DNA of 31,377 nucleotides from Chara braunii (lineage: Eukaryota > Streptophyta > Charophyceae > Charales > Characeae): assembly GCA_003427395.1 (NCBI GenBank), contig BFEA01000075.1:123429-154805 (forward strand), given 5' to 3'. Both the position numbers and the translations under genes were made by a program. Below are positions 9,256 to 19,596 of this stretch, one piece after another. Below the pieces are notes generated by a model, which was not told the origin of the DNA, ran no database searches, and saw only the letters and a program-made list of their open reading frames with translations. How positions within the stretch are numbered: position 1 is the first letter of the stretch; each line of letters begins with the position of its first letter.

Positions 9256-11300
9256 TTTAACCCCTCCCCCCCCTCTCTTTCTAAAGGGCAGCTTGCCGTA
9301 CGATGGGAACAAGAGTGGGACCACGAACCGAGTTAGGGCAAGTTAATTACGAAACCCTGTACGATCGTCCTAGAGATTTAGATCTTTGCAGGTGTGTCGA
9401 AGGAGAAACCCTGAGTACTACTTCTGCGGAAAGTAATGGATTGTTGGCCCACATGCCCCCCCTCAAAGACCACAGTCGCGGACATTCTCTGATGAAACAG
9501 TTGGTGCAGTCACCCTTCTTTTCGTGGAGTTGTGTCTAGAGTACGGCGGTACGCAAGAGACATGCGTTCTTGGAACGTGGTATGGTCAGTACCGGTGGGG
9601 GTGGGCATTCAAGGCCCGTGCACTGGCTCTCGAGTCGGACACGCCCTTGGCAACCGAAAAAAGTGTAGTGACCCCTTTGTGCAGCAGAAAGTGTGAAAAA
9701 TGCGGTAAATGCCAAATTCCCATCATTGTTCCAGCCAAGGCTGCGTGAGGATGTCGAGTCCCGATAATGTCCCTGCCGATTGTTCTCACTGTGGCTGCCC
9801 AAACCTGGTCCAGTGCAGCTTTGTGTTGTGCTTAACATGCAAGTCGCCCTAGTCCTTTTCATCCAAGGAACGTTCATGAGGTGTTTGATCTTGCACTGAC
9901 ACTGCCCTGGAACAAGTGATCAAACCGGCACATTTTTCTATTTGTGGAGCACGGATCCAAGAAGATATGGGCCTACCGGTAGCAGCAGGAAGCAACAGGG
10001 TGCGTTCTTTTGCGCACGTATATTTTTGGCATATATTTTTGGCCATTTTTTTCCTTCCCTCCCCCCCCNCCCCCGCCCGCGCCCCCCGGGCGAATAAAAG
10101 CTGGAAACTGGGTCCAGCGTCCAGAACATGGAGGACTCACTCAATGCATCCTTCCATTATGGCTGAAGGATCCTGAGACAGTGGCATTGATTGCTTCCTT
10201 CCCAGGGAAGGATTTAAGATTGCTCTGCCCCTGTGCAAAGCGCAAGGCATCGGTAAGGCCTACTGGGCCCTGTTATCAGGTCGGCCACCCCAGGACGAGA
10301 GGCCTATTTTTGGACTACCACGCAACTGGGGAAATTCAGGCAATTGCGCAGCGCCAGTTGGTTGAGAGCGCCCTGGCCCTGGCTGCCTTTATCAAATGTA
10401 ACTGAGGCAGGCCCTGGGCCAGATATTCAAAGTGGGCCGAACACAGGCTGCGGGCAGTTGAACACGCGTAACCGCTCTAGGCCCTGGGCCTGACTCCCTG
10501 GACCAGGGCTCAGCCACTTGGGGCCTACCGGAAGCTTCTGGGCAGAGGCCCAGCGCAGCCAGGCCACACGCAGCAGGCAGGCCGCTTCCATATAGGAAAG
10601 TACCTGCCCTCACATTTGGCATTCGGGCACTTGCTACATGCTGGCACTTGCTACATGCTGCGCAAGCGCTGCTGCGCTACTGGCTGGCAAGCGCCCACGC
10701 GCTCACGGGCGAGCAAGGGATGTGCAGGCAGCCATAGCCGATCTGGCCTGCGAGGTGCTGGATGGGGCGCATGGTGGTCCTTGGGTGCACATGGCATCTG
10801 TAAGTGGGGGATCGAGGTTGTGAGTGATGCAAGAGATACCTGGTGCTTGAGGCAAACGGCATTGGCCGAGATCTGCTTGTACTTCGGGGAGCTGTTGACG
10901 TCACCAGCAGCATTGTAGATAGGCTAGATAGGATCTGCCATTTGTAGTCTGGGCGCAGGGCGCCAGATAGGAGATCGACATTGGTTCTTTGTTGATGATG
11001 ACTAGACTATTCCAGCCATTGGCATGGATTGCTCACTGTGAAGGGAAGGATTAGGTCACCAATTTTTCAGCGTCCACAAGTATTCCTCCCTGCAACCATA
11101 CGGAGCAGGCTACCCGACGGACGTACCCTGCGGCAAACTGGAGGTGCCTGTCAAGGTGTTTGGAATGTGGTCGGTGATGTGGGGGTTTAACATGTAAGCT
11201 ACCCCCTTCTCCTGGTCATATAGGGCATACCCACGCCAAGACTGAACTTGACCTTAGGTGTGACTGCATACAGTGTGGAAGTAGTTCAACGTTGAAGCGG

Positions 11301-11411
11301 CTACCGTCTTCCCCCGAACACAACGCACCCTTATTTTGGCTGTATCTGGCCGGAAATATAGTTTGTGTACATTCATTTTTAGGGTGCGTTATGTTCGAGG
11401 GAAGACGGTAG
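11301..11411. mobile_element. MITE copy 1, 111 bp with ~31 bp terminal inverted repeats
   Basis: The left end CTACCGTCTTCCCCCGAACA (11301-11320) continues to 11331 and pairs with 11381-11411 with about two mismatches in 31. The core contains GGCTGTATCTGG. The element has the same length, ends and core as the copy at 13157-13267. It encodes nothing and needs a transposase from elsewhere. No clear target-site duplication was seen. Confidence 0.85.
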
Positions 11412-11504
11412 TTTTTTGTACGATTTGAGTGACATGGAAATGATTCTAGGATCATGTTGCAGATCACGATGCAAGACAAGTGCATGATTGTCAACATGGA
11501 GATG

Positions 11505-11507
<3 letters not shown>

Positions 11508-11555
<48 letters not shown>

Positions 11556-11567
11556 GGGGGGGGGGGG
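11508..11567. repeat. (GA)n followed by a G homopolymer
   Basis: The stretch 11508-11545 is GA dinucleotides and is followed by about 23 Gs to 11567. It runs straight into the G-rich repeat at 11546-11785. Confidence 0.95.
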
Positions 11568-11785
11568 TTGCAAATGAGGGTGTTGGGGGGCGGTTTGGGG
11601 GTGTTGGGCTGATGTATGAGGGTATTTGGGGCGGGTATGGGGGTGTTGGTGGGGTTATTAGGGTTTTTTTGAGGGGTGCCGACGACCTCCGACCGGTAGG
11701 TGCCGACCAGCCGACCGGTAGGTGCCGACCAGCCGACCGCTCGGCGGTTCGGCAGCCAACCAGTCAAGGGTTGCCGATGGTCAGG
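11546..11785. repeat. GGTGCCGACC repeat element, second copy
   Basis: A G-rich core with GGGTGTTGGTGGGGTTATT is followed by two tandem copies of a 22 bp AGGTGCCGACCAGCCGACCG unit (about 11697-11740). It matches the right half of the element at 883-1355. Confidence 0.6.
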
Positions 11786-11923
11786 GTGTGCAACACTGAT
11801 AGAGTGGTTATATATTGTTGTGAAACTCTTTCTGCAACGTTTCTGATGTGTTTGCCATGTTTACTGGATTTCTCACAGGAGCGTGCACAATGTTTCCGTT
11901 GTGTCTAGGTCAGACCACAACAA

Positions 11924-12012
11924 TCTGCCGTCGGGCACAATGCACTGGAAATTTGTCTTGTATACAATTGTAGTCGGGGTGTGTTATGTTTGGGGGAGGA
12001 AGGTGGTTTCCA
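11924..12012. mobile_element. Degenerate MITE-like fragment
   Basis: CTGCCGTCGGGCACAATGCA (from about 11924) and GGTGTGTTATGTTTGGGGGA (from about 11978) resemble decayed left and right ends of the 111 bp MITE. The length is similar but the similarity is low. Confidence 0.4.
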
Positions 12013-12627
12013 CTGTTCAATGGAAAGGGTTGAGCAGGTTTCCATAGTGTCCCAGTTTCCGCAGTATTGTCACTGTCTTCATGATTGCGGTCACCACTGA
12101 GTGTTGGAAGCCACTGTTTCAGGTGTCACTGTTGTTGCGAGCCCAAGTGCTACCATCTTAACCTGAATACAACCTACTGTCCTAGTCCCACAGAAGATTG
12201 AAACATGTATGCTCGTACATGAAGTGCGGCGTCCATCGATGCAGTTCAGCTCAAATTCATGCGATCAGAAGATCAAGACATTGAGAGGGGTATGGAATTG
12301 ACAATGGATGTAAACACGCGTTTTTAATGCCCGCTTTTCACCACCTTTGGTGCACTTCTTAGAGGCGAGTGCTCCTTCAGCGGCCATTTTATAAATGATT
12401 GAAGTCCATGCATCCAAGTACCACGGACTCGAGTCTGCTAGCCAATGAACATGCGTCCAAGTTCAATTGTTTGAGTAATGGTTGTCCAGAGTCCAAATCA
12501 CCTTGCACTGACTGCAATAGCCCTTCCCTTATAGTGTCCTGTGTACTCCATTCTGAGGCCTTCTTGATATCCCTTTGTGCACACGTTAGTTATATCCTGT
12601 GAAGGTCATACGCCTAATCGGTACCAG

Positions 12628-12931
12628 TGCTGCTGCTTTTGCATGTATGCTCCTGCCTGCATTTTCAAGTGTGATAACTCTGCTGCTGCTTTTGCATGCA
12701 TGCCTCTGCCAGGTTATCATATTTCAAAATGCAGGCAGGGGCATGCTGCTTTTGCATGGATGCCCCTGCTCGGTAAGCATACCCTCACTTCTCCGCTTAA
12801 GTTTGCATGCATGCCCCTGCCTGCATTTTCAAGTATGTATGCTTGGATGTGAATCCTCTGCATTCTGGTAACTCTGGTTTTGCATGAATGCCCCTGCCCG
12901 GTAAGCATACCCTCGCTTCTCCGCTTAAGTT
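12628..12931 (+). repeat. ~125 bp satellite-like unit (copy block 2)
   Basis: The stretch 12788-12931 matches 2-145 closely. The units before it (12628-12787) are shorter and rearranged and include an inverted stretch near 12725-12750. The block ends abruptly at the N at 12932. Confidence 0.8.
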
Positions 12932-13156
12932 NGGGGAGGGGGAGGAGGAGTCCAAGAACGCTCACTTTGTGAGGAATAGTCCAAAAACACTCGCTTTGCC
13001 ATCTCACCTCATCTCGCCACCATACCATCACCCCATCATATCTCATCGTCCTCTCATGTTGCGTAAAAATAACAAAAGACTCTAGGAATTGCAGCATCAT
13101 GAATCAGTGTCCGATGGACCTCCCGAGCAAATATTTTCAAAAGTCATGGGCCTCTG

Positions 13157-13267
13157 CTACCGTCTTCACCCGAACATAACGCCCTATCATTATAGCTGTA
13201 TTTGGGGTACTTTTCGGTCCAGGTGCGGCGATCATGACCAGGCGTTCTATTCGGGTGAAGACGGTAG
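13157..13267. mobile_element. MITE copy 2, 111 bp with ~27 bp terminal inverted repeats
   Basis: The left end CTACCGTCTTCACCCGAACA (from 13157) pairs with the right end ending GGGTGAAGACGGTAG at 13267, with about two mismatches in 27. The length is exactly that of the copy at 11301-11411, and the core GCTGTATTTGGGG is similar. Confidence 0.87.
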
Positions 13268-14279
13268 TCGTCCTCTTCTAGAGGCCCTACTGCGTGAAGC
13301 AAGGCATCGACATCCCTCAAGTGTGATGTACAGGAGACAACACATGAGAATTCCCCCGCCCCTGACGTTAAAGAGCATCACCATGTTCTAGTGTCAAGAT
13401 GGACACAAATGAACTCTCAAAGGGTCTTATCGAAGTAGTGCTACCTCCTCACAGTTTCTCACGGGAGTCCACAACAGCCATAATTAAGTCTTCACCCCGG
13501 TTCCCCACCTCTAGGCTCTCCACATTCGCTAGGTGCCTCTTTCCTCCTCCTGTACGTGCCCAACACAGACATTAATGCCCATCTCCATAACCATACCTCC
13601 TTCGTTAACCAACTTAACCCACTACTTACCTCAATAGCCATGAACGTCTCCGTCGCCGTCATTCGCCGTCATCTCTTGAGCTTAGCCTTCCCTCCCCAGC
13701 TGTGCCAGTGTTCACTTCCAGGGTGGTGCAAGGTAACGACAACTTCTTGGGAATGGAGGGAGTCGACCGTCGTCTTTCATTGTGTACTTGGCTGTACTGG
13801 TTGGTGCATCTGAGCCCTACCCACCGTGACTTGGGCCCACAGGCTCCTGAAAAGGGAGGGGAACATGATGGCAGGTTGCAATCTTACCCGGTACCGGAAG
13901 TACCTACCTTGTTATCAGCCCAGATTCGGTCTGGTATCGTCATCAACTCTGCTCCTAAAGCCTATCAGACTTGGAACCTGCCTGAGTTCCAAGAAACTTC
14001 CTCCGGTACCTGTTCCTCTATCCGCTAAACCTCACTTTCCTCGCTATGGCACAGTTGAGTGCCTGTGAATCAAATGGATATGATTGAAATGATGGCCAGG
14101 TTCAAGCGCAATGCATTTATAGGTCGGCGTGGCTGGATCCCGAGGCAGTTGTGCGCCCCTCCGAGTTTGCCGTGTGCCTGCCATCGCAAATGAAAGTTTG
14201 ATTATACGACCCACCGCTCAACTTCTTGTTGGCTGGTGGTCAATTCGTTGGTTGTGATGGCATTTACGTGTCTATGCAG

Positions 14280-14480
14280 GTGCTCGTTCCCATTGCGAAC
14301 GGCTCGGAGGAGATGGAAGCAGTGATCATCATCGACGTGTTGAGGCGTGGCGGCGCTAATGTCATTGTCGCTTCCGTGGAAGACCAACTCCAGATATCGG
14401 CGTCACGAGGGGTGAAGATTGTTGCTGACTGCCTGATTTCTAAGTGTGCAAACAGTGTCTTCGATCTCATCGTTTTGCCG
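14280..14480 (+). CDS. DJ1: DJ-1-like protein, exon encoding the first half of DJ-1 domain 2
   Basis: The exon has 67 codons in phase 0, between acceptor TGCAG (ending 14279) and donor GTAAGC at 14481. The protein starts VLVPIANGSEEMEAV, with the conserved Glu-containing strand-loop of DJ-1 (GSEEME), where the Glu normally hydrogen-bonds the active-site Cys. It continues IIIDVLRRGGANVIVASV (first helix and second strand) and ends SVFDLIVLP, the strand before the GG-M-PGA loop. It joins directly to the next exon, giving LIVLP-GGMPGAE, a standard DJ-1 block. Frame, length and splice sites are intact, so I see no sign of decay. The donor lies at 14481-14486. Confidence 0.95.
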
Positions 14481-15161
14481 GTAAGCGTTCCCTCACTGTG
14501 TTCTTTCCTTTGTCTATTTGATTTCTGTTTTTCGGAACTGGGTCCGTTGTTTCCGTGCCTTTTTTTTTTTTTTTTGTCTTTACAAGGGTAGTGGTATGTC
14601 CGGCCTTTTCCCGATTGCATGGCAAGCAGGCATGATAGAGCGCCGCTGTTGGTTTGCGTGCCGTCTTACATCAGTGCTATCATTCTTTGTCCTTTGGTTA
14701 ATCTTGGTGTTTCTATTTTCGGGGGTACTCGACTGATGTCTCTTGTACTTTGGGTTACTTCTGCTTTGATGTTTTTCTTGCACTTGGAAGGTCTCTTTGT
14801 TGGTACCTAGATTTTTTGAAGGTTCTCTTACTCTTGCACTTCAGGTACTCTTGCACTGTACTTCAGGGGCCCATCAGCAAATAGGATTCGATTTAGCTCC
14901 TGAATCTGGATGTGTTTCCAGCCGAGATGCAGAAAAGCAGTTGAGTTTCATTTTTTTGCGCCTTTGCACAAACACGTCCCGATTCTGGTATTCAATTCGA
15001 TCCTCCTTGCTAGTGGGACCTCGTCCCGGGGCCTCTTCGTTGTGTCGCAAATGAAACTTCTATGATAGTTCTTACAACTGGCTGTGCTCAATGATTGCCA
15101 TCTGTCCGCTTGTTTTCAAGTCTGCAGACGCTCCATCTCCTTTTCTTTTCCCTTTTGGAAC

Positions 15162-15265
15162 TTTTTTTTTTTTAAATTTATGTGTGTCATCCTTGCAACT
15201 GCGGGGGCCATGCATGCTAATCTTCCGTGTATCGTTCCAATTTTAACGCGTGTCCTGAAGGTCAC
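15162..15265 (-). pseudogene. U6 snRNA retropseudogene with oligo(A) tail
   Basis: On the minus strand it contains TTGGAACGATAC, GAAGATTAGCATG and GCAAGGATGACAC, the hallmark blocks of U6 snRNA. It has a 4 bp duplication in the AGCATG region and a changed ACAGAG box (ACACGG). The 5' stem region is present but altered. The 3' end breaks off near AAATTT and is followed by 12 As (15162-15173 as T). The A tail and truncation indicate retroposition; it is not a functional gene. Confidence 0.85.
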
Positions 15266-15270
15266 GCTGC

Positions 15271-15825
15271 ATCTCCTCTAATTTTGCGGATCGCCACAAC
15301 ATATGCGAGGGAATGAATCGGTATTGCCGGGACTATAGTACCGCGGGATGAACACTGTGTTTCGTGCCATGGAGAATGAGCACTATTAAAAAAAACAGAG
15401 TAATATTAGTAGGTACCGCTGTGAAATGTTATCATTCAATCGCGACCAGTGCAGATTCTTTGTTTTTATTTTTATTTTTTATAGCCAGTGCACAGATTGT
15501 ACTCAATTTTAGAAACTTATATTTAGATAGATCACGGTCTTCCATCAAGATATCCAGACGGATCCAGCACCATGATAGCTGATGTATTTACTATTTAGGA
15601 ATTATTCATATGTCTCGATTCTCTCGAACATGGAAGTCCAGTGTCTCTTTGACCCTTTTTTTTGTTCTTGAGAAAAAGGAGAAAAAGGAAGAGTAGGAAA
15701 ACTTCAATTGGGGGAAAAGCAAATGGCGCTGGAGGGGTAGATTCGCAATGCTATAGTTATTTAGAGCTTTTGCTTGCGATGGTTCGCTCGAATACGTTGT
15801 GGCGATCCGCAAAATTAGAGGAGAT
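15271..15825. mobile_element. 555 bp segment bounded by a 30 bp perfect inverted repeat
   Basis: The stretch 15271-15300, starting ATCTCCTCTAATTTTGCGGA, is the exact reverse complement of 15796-15825. Similarity continues inward for about 12 bases (TATnCGAG). The interior is AT-rich with no recognised protein. It could be a foldback or non-autonomous DNA transposon. Its left end lies only 5 bp from the U6 pseudogene. Confidence 0.6.
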
Positions 15826-15856
15826 TGCGCCTCAACATATTCGAGGGAATGAATCG

Positions 15857-15924
15857 TTATAGCCTTAGGAGTAGGTAGGTACTTTCAAGTTTATAGCCTT
15901 AGGAGTAGGTAGGTACTTTGAAGT
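15857..15924. repeat. 34 bp tandem duplication
   Basis: TTATAGCCTTAGGAGTAGGT occurs at 15857 and 15891, and the 34 bp unit is almost perfectly repeated. Confidence 0.9.
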
Positions 15925-16111
15925 TTAAAGCACCAGTACATGGCCCCAGCCGCGTTCAGAGTCCGATTGCGCCTCTCCGGAAATTTAGGAGGGTCGCACA
16001 CCGTCGATAAAACGGGAATATACGTCACACCGCTTTTATCGGGGGGTCCCGAGGAGGCTCGGGCAAAAGAAAGTGTTTGGACCTTGCGGGCCTGTACAGC
16101 CAAAAAAAAAA
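15925..16111 (+). mobile_element. SINE-like retroposon of the GGCCCCAGCC family
   Basis: It begins with AAAGCACCAGTACATGGCCC and continues CAGCC, as in the copy at 3493. About 170 bp later it ends in an A tract (about 16102-16111). The interior differs from the other copies, so the family is defined only by its leading motif and tail. Confidence 0.42.
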
Positions 16112-16223
16112 GAACAAACAAGCCACAGTGGGGAAAGGAAGGATGTCGGGGAAGGCCGTGAAGGTGGTGTGCTGACGTCAATGCTTGAAGGAACGCATCT
16201 ATCGAGAATAACAGCTAGTTCCC

Positions 16224-16254
<31 letters not shown>

Positions 16255-16330
16255 TCCCTTTTGATGTCGTTTCTAGTGCCCTCCCGACCAGGTAGGGCGG
16301 AATCCACGCACGGCTGACACGTCGCAACGA

Positions 16331-16640
16331 AGGGGGTACTCTCACATGTACTCATGATTCTGTATCCAGTTGTTTTCACGTCACTAGAGATTGTTTTTTT
16401 TTTCCCTTTTTTCTGTCCTCCTGTAAAGGCCCATTGGAGGGCATACTCTCACAAATGCCCGCAATTCCGTATTCAGCTGCTTTCACGTCCAAAGAGCTTT
16501 TTTCCTTTTTTTTTTGGTTCTTTGTTGATCCTGGACGCGCTGCCCTTATTACGGGAGGGCTGTAATGCCTGTTGCTAGGGCACACTCTCATTTGCACCCC
16601 GGATTCTGTATCTAGCTGCCTTCGCATCGCTAGTGTTGCT
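16331..16640. repeat. Degenerate tandem repeat, three units of ~110-130 bp
   Basis: Each unit contains ACTCTCAC/ACTCTCAT, then nnGATTCTGTATC(C/T)AG-like sequence, a TTTTCACGTC or TTCGCATCGC block and a T-rich tract. The units start near 16340, 16443 and 16580. Confidence 0.55.
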
Positions 16641-17551
16641 GCTTTTTTTTTCTTTTTTTTTTCATCTTTTTTTTTTTTTTTTTTTCATTTCCGTAATGTA
16701 CCAGAAAAGAAAGCACCATGGGACCCAGGCTCGGCAAAACTCGGTGCGCAGTGAAATTCAGGGTCGGTAAAAACAGGATCGGATGTAGTGGTGGTTTAAA
16801 GTGAAAGAATTTGAGAGAAGAATGCAGTGTACCTAAAAAAAAAAACAAAAAAAAACACCACTTGCTTCAAAGTTAAAACTTAAAATGACTTTTTGTGAAA
16901 CTTTTTTCTCTCTGTCTCTTGATACAGCACTTGCTTAAAAGTTAAAACACTTTTCCCCCCTCCTCTCCTAAAACGCCACTTGGTTTGGATTAGATCCCGA
17001 TGTTCAGATATTCTCCGCGTGGCACAGATTCTGGCCGTCTATAAGACCATAACGGTAAAAGGATTTTTTTTTATTTTTTATTTTTTAATTTCTCAACTTT
17101 TTTGTGTGTCCAGTGTCCACTAAGGAAAATGAGGATGTAATCCATTTTTTACGGCCGCGTTTTGGCTGTCTTTTTCATACCTGCAGGCTGCTGCAGCTTT
17201 TATCTACTCAAAACATAGTATAAATTTATAAAATTACTATAAATATTAAATATTGAATTCCAACATACTAATATTGTTATTATCACTACTTCCTCTTTTT
17301 TGCTCCTTTCGTTTTTTTTCAACCTGCTGGCTGTGGCTTTTTTTAATCTAATCCAATCCAACCGAAGCTCCACTCTCTGTCTGATACACAATCATCAGCC
17401 AAATATGGGATTTAACTCAGAATAGCATTTTTCTGCGTCTGTAATTATGGGCATTGTAGTGTGTTAGTCCAAGTGTGTGTGTGTGTGTGTGAGTGTGTGT
17501 GTCTGTCTGTGTTGTCATATTCGCTATCCACCACTCCACATACGAATGCAT

Positions 17552-17613
17552 GACTGTGCCAGAGTGTTTCATCGGAGTTTCACCGACTCAGTCAGAAGGT
17601 TGAACCTGGACAG
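17552..17613 (-). ncRNA. Hammerhead-ribozyme-like motif (copy A)
   Basis: On the minus strand the order is: GTC (17609-17611), a short stem-loop with loop TTCAA, a CTGA-TGAG core interrupted by one extra C (17587-17595), helix II GTCGG/CCGAT with loop TGAAACT, and GAAAC (17566-17570). A distal helix could form between GACTGT and ACAGTC. This is the element order of a type III hammerhead. The cleavage triplet is GTC, but the extra C in the core probably inactivates it. It lies next to a (GT)n tract and inside the last DJ-1 intron, antisense to that gene. Confidence 0.65.
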
Positions 17614-17640
17614 ACAGTCTGCCCAGGATGAATTTGGCTG

Positions 17641-17641
<1 letters not shown>

Positions 17642-17687
<46 letters not shown>
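17642..17687. repeat. (TG)n microsatellite
   Basis: About 23 TG units lie beside hammerhead-like copy A. A shorter (GT)n lies at 17474-17503. Confidence 0.97.
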
Positions 17688-17688
<1 letters not shown>

Positions 17689-18010
17689 CCTAAGTTTGCA
17701 TAGGCAACAGCTTTGTGAGACCTCCAGGGTTTTTGTATCTGTGACTGTGTGCGGTCTCTGCGTTGGAAAATACAGTGGAGTTGCAAAAAGCTTCATTCTA
17801 CCTGCTTGGAGTGAGACCTCCAGGTTTTTTGTATCTGTGACTCTGTGCTATGTCCTCACTCCTTCTGGTAGTGTGAGTTTGCCCTACTTCACACTCTTGG
17901 GTTGTGAAGTCAAAAACGGGACAAAAAGGGAAGTAGGCGACTACAGAGAAGGCGGTGTATTTCAAAGTAGTTTTTAAAGTTTAAGACCACTCCCCCCCCT
18001 TCCCCTCCCC

Positions 18011-18120
18011 CTAATTTGGACCGTTTCTTGATTTATGCGTGCCATCGTTGCACAGGGGCCATGCTAATCTTCTTTCTCTGAATGCATCGTTCCAATTCTA
18101 ACGGGTGTCCCGCAAGAACC
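18011..18120 (-). pseudogene. Near full-length U6 snRNA pseudogene
   Basis: The minus strand reads from a diverged 5' stem (GGTTCTTGCGGGACACCCG, from 18120) through TTGGAACGATGC, AAGATTAGCATGGCCCC and GCAACGATGGCACGC to GGTCCAAATT at the 3' end. The ACAGAG box region is altered to TTCAGAGAAAG. There is no T-run terminator after the 3' end and no TATA box about 25-30 bp upstream, so it is probably a pseudogene despite being almost complete. Confidence 0.82.
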
Positions 18121-18299
18121 ATTATCAGTTACGGTTCTTGTGGAAAGATGTGTGTGCATGCGGCCACCAAATGCATGTAATGCAATGACTATATCGCTGG
18201 GATTGTTTTGTACTTTTAAGCTTTAAAGATTTAAATTCATTATGATTATATTATCCAGATAAAGGGCCTTATTTTTCCGGCAGGGGGCTTGGGTTTTTT

Positions 18300-18800
18300 A
18301 TCTTTACTGTCGGGGACTACCGTCCTCCCCTGCATAGAATGGACCGTTGTTTTTTTTTGTTTNCCTTTTTTGTTTAGAACGCACCATTGTTGGAGCAGTG
18401 TTTGGTCAAAATTTCAGGCCAGATACGGCATTAATGACTGCGTGTTCTTTTCATGGGATGATCACAGCTCTGCCGTCGGTATACGCTTGGCAGCGCAGGT
18501 CTGGATGTAGTGGTGGTTTCAACGGTAAAGGTTAAGATCGCCACCAGCTTCCAAGTTCTTTGGTACTGACTGTGTTGTGATCCCTGCGCGCAGCGGCGTT
18601 ATAGTTTTTTACACCGTCGTACCAATCTGCATTGCATTCAATATATATCATACAATTTTTTTTTATTTTTTTTTTTTTTTGGGAATATATATCATACAAT
18701 ATTCCGCCATGGCCACTGTACCGTCTTCCCTGGATAGAATGTATGGTCAGTATCACTGTATCTGGAATGAAAGTTGCCCTAAATACAGACTATAATGACC
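18300..18800. repeat. Diverged MITE-like end motifs
   Basis: ACTACCGTCCTCCCC followed by TAGAATG (from about 18316) and GTACCGTCTTCCC followed by TAGAATG (from about 18719) resemble the ends of the 111 bp MITE. CACTGTATCTGG near 18755 resembles its core. Terminal symmetry is weak. Confidence 0.4.
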
Positions 18801-18929
18801 GTACGTTTCCGTTGGGGGCAAATGGTTGGTCGAGAAGTCAGATTGAATAGTGCTGCTAAGGCTGTAAAAGTCTGTGGTGACTCACCTAAGTACCTGGCTA
18901 TTCTTCGTAGTGTTTTTTTTTTTTTTTTC

Positions 18930-18979
18930 GCGGCGCCTTGTTGGCTTGTGCAAGTGTTACACTTGAGGGGCAATATGTT

Positions 18980-19013
<34 letters not shown>

Positions 19014-19205
19014 GGCGTCTTGTTGGCTTGTGCAAGGGTTACGCTTGGGGGGGTAATAGGTTTCTTTTTGTTTTTTTCCGAGGCGCCTTGTTGGCTTGTG
19101 CTAGGGTTCACGCTTGGAGGGGCGATTGATTTCTTTTTGTTTTTTTTTTCCTGCGGCGCCTTGTTGGCTTGTGCAAGGGCTACGGTCGGGGGGGCAATTG
19201 GTTTC
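18930..19205. repeat. Tandem array of four ~70-82 bp units with poly(T)
   Basis: CTTGTTGGCTTGTGCAAG or a close variant occurs at about 18937, 19018, 19087 and 19159. Each copy is followed by a G-rich stretch and a poly(T) run. An inverted pair of units lies at 19597-19710. Confidence 0.85.
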
Positions 19206-19596
19206 TTTCAAATTCTGTGTGTTTTTCTCGATATGCCATAGGGTTTTTTTACTGCTACCGTGGGAGGTGTACTAGATTATAGATTCGTGTTCCTCTTGTT
19301 TTCTCTCTTTTCTTTGAGAGCATCCAAGGGTGATATCAATTTGCGGGAGATAATGAATGCTGATTGTAGCATCGTGCTACCGATGACGTATCTGTCCTCC
19401 ATGCATGAGTAGATTCAGCTTGTGATCTCCGGGGAAGTATAGGTAGTCTTCAGGCATTTGGACTGGGGTCTAGGTGCAGAACCTGGGTATGAGGACCTGT
19501 CCTGAGCTGTCCGGATGACACACAAGCACAACATCCCTGTGTGCCATATCAACCCTCGACCAAATGACGCACAAGCACAACAGGGGCACAATATGT

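Larger units (their letters stand above)
3378..14279 (+). other. DJ-1 intron between linker and domain 2 (about 10.9 kb), repeat-filled, containing an adapter sequence
   Basis: The intron is bounded by GT at 3378-3379 and AG at 14278-14279. It holds SINE-like elements (3493-3744, 4459-4530, 7924-8095), a mixed direct/inverted repeat block (4558-5040), a mate-pair junction adapter (5788-5825), degenerate tandem repeats (6120-6560, 6586-6690, 8184-8415, 8832-9255), a perfect palindrome (7397-7432), two copies of a 111 bp MITE (11301-11411, 13157-13267), a (GA)n(G)n tract, a satellite block (12620-12931) and two single N bases (10069, 12932). The stretches 9300-10900 and 13270-14200 contain open frames but no protein family that I recognise. 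Because of the adapter and the Ns, the true intron length is uncertain. Confidence 0.7.

Noticed and set aside
9487-9512. CTGATGAAAC, resembling a hammerhead core
   Set aside because: There is no helix II between the two core boxes, so a hammerhead cannot form.
13556-14068. Open frames with fairly complex amino-acid content before the domain 2 exon
   Set aside because: No motif or family recognised and no matching splice signals in phase; left as unexplained intron sequence.
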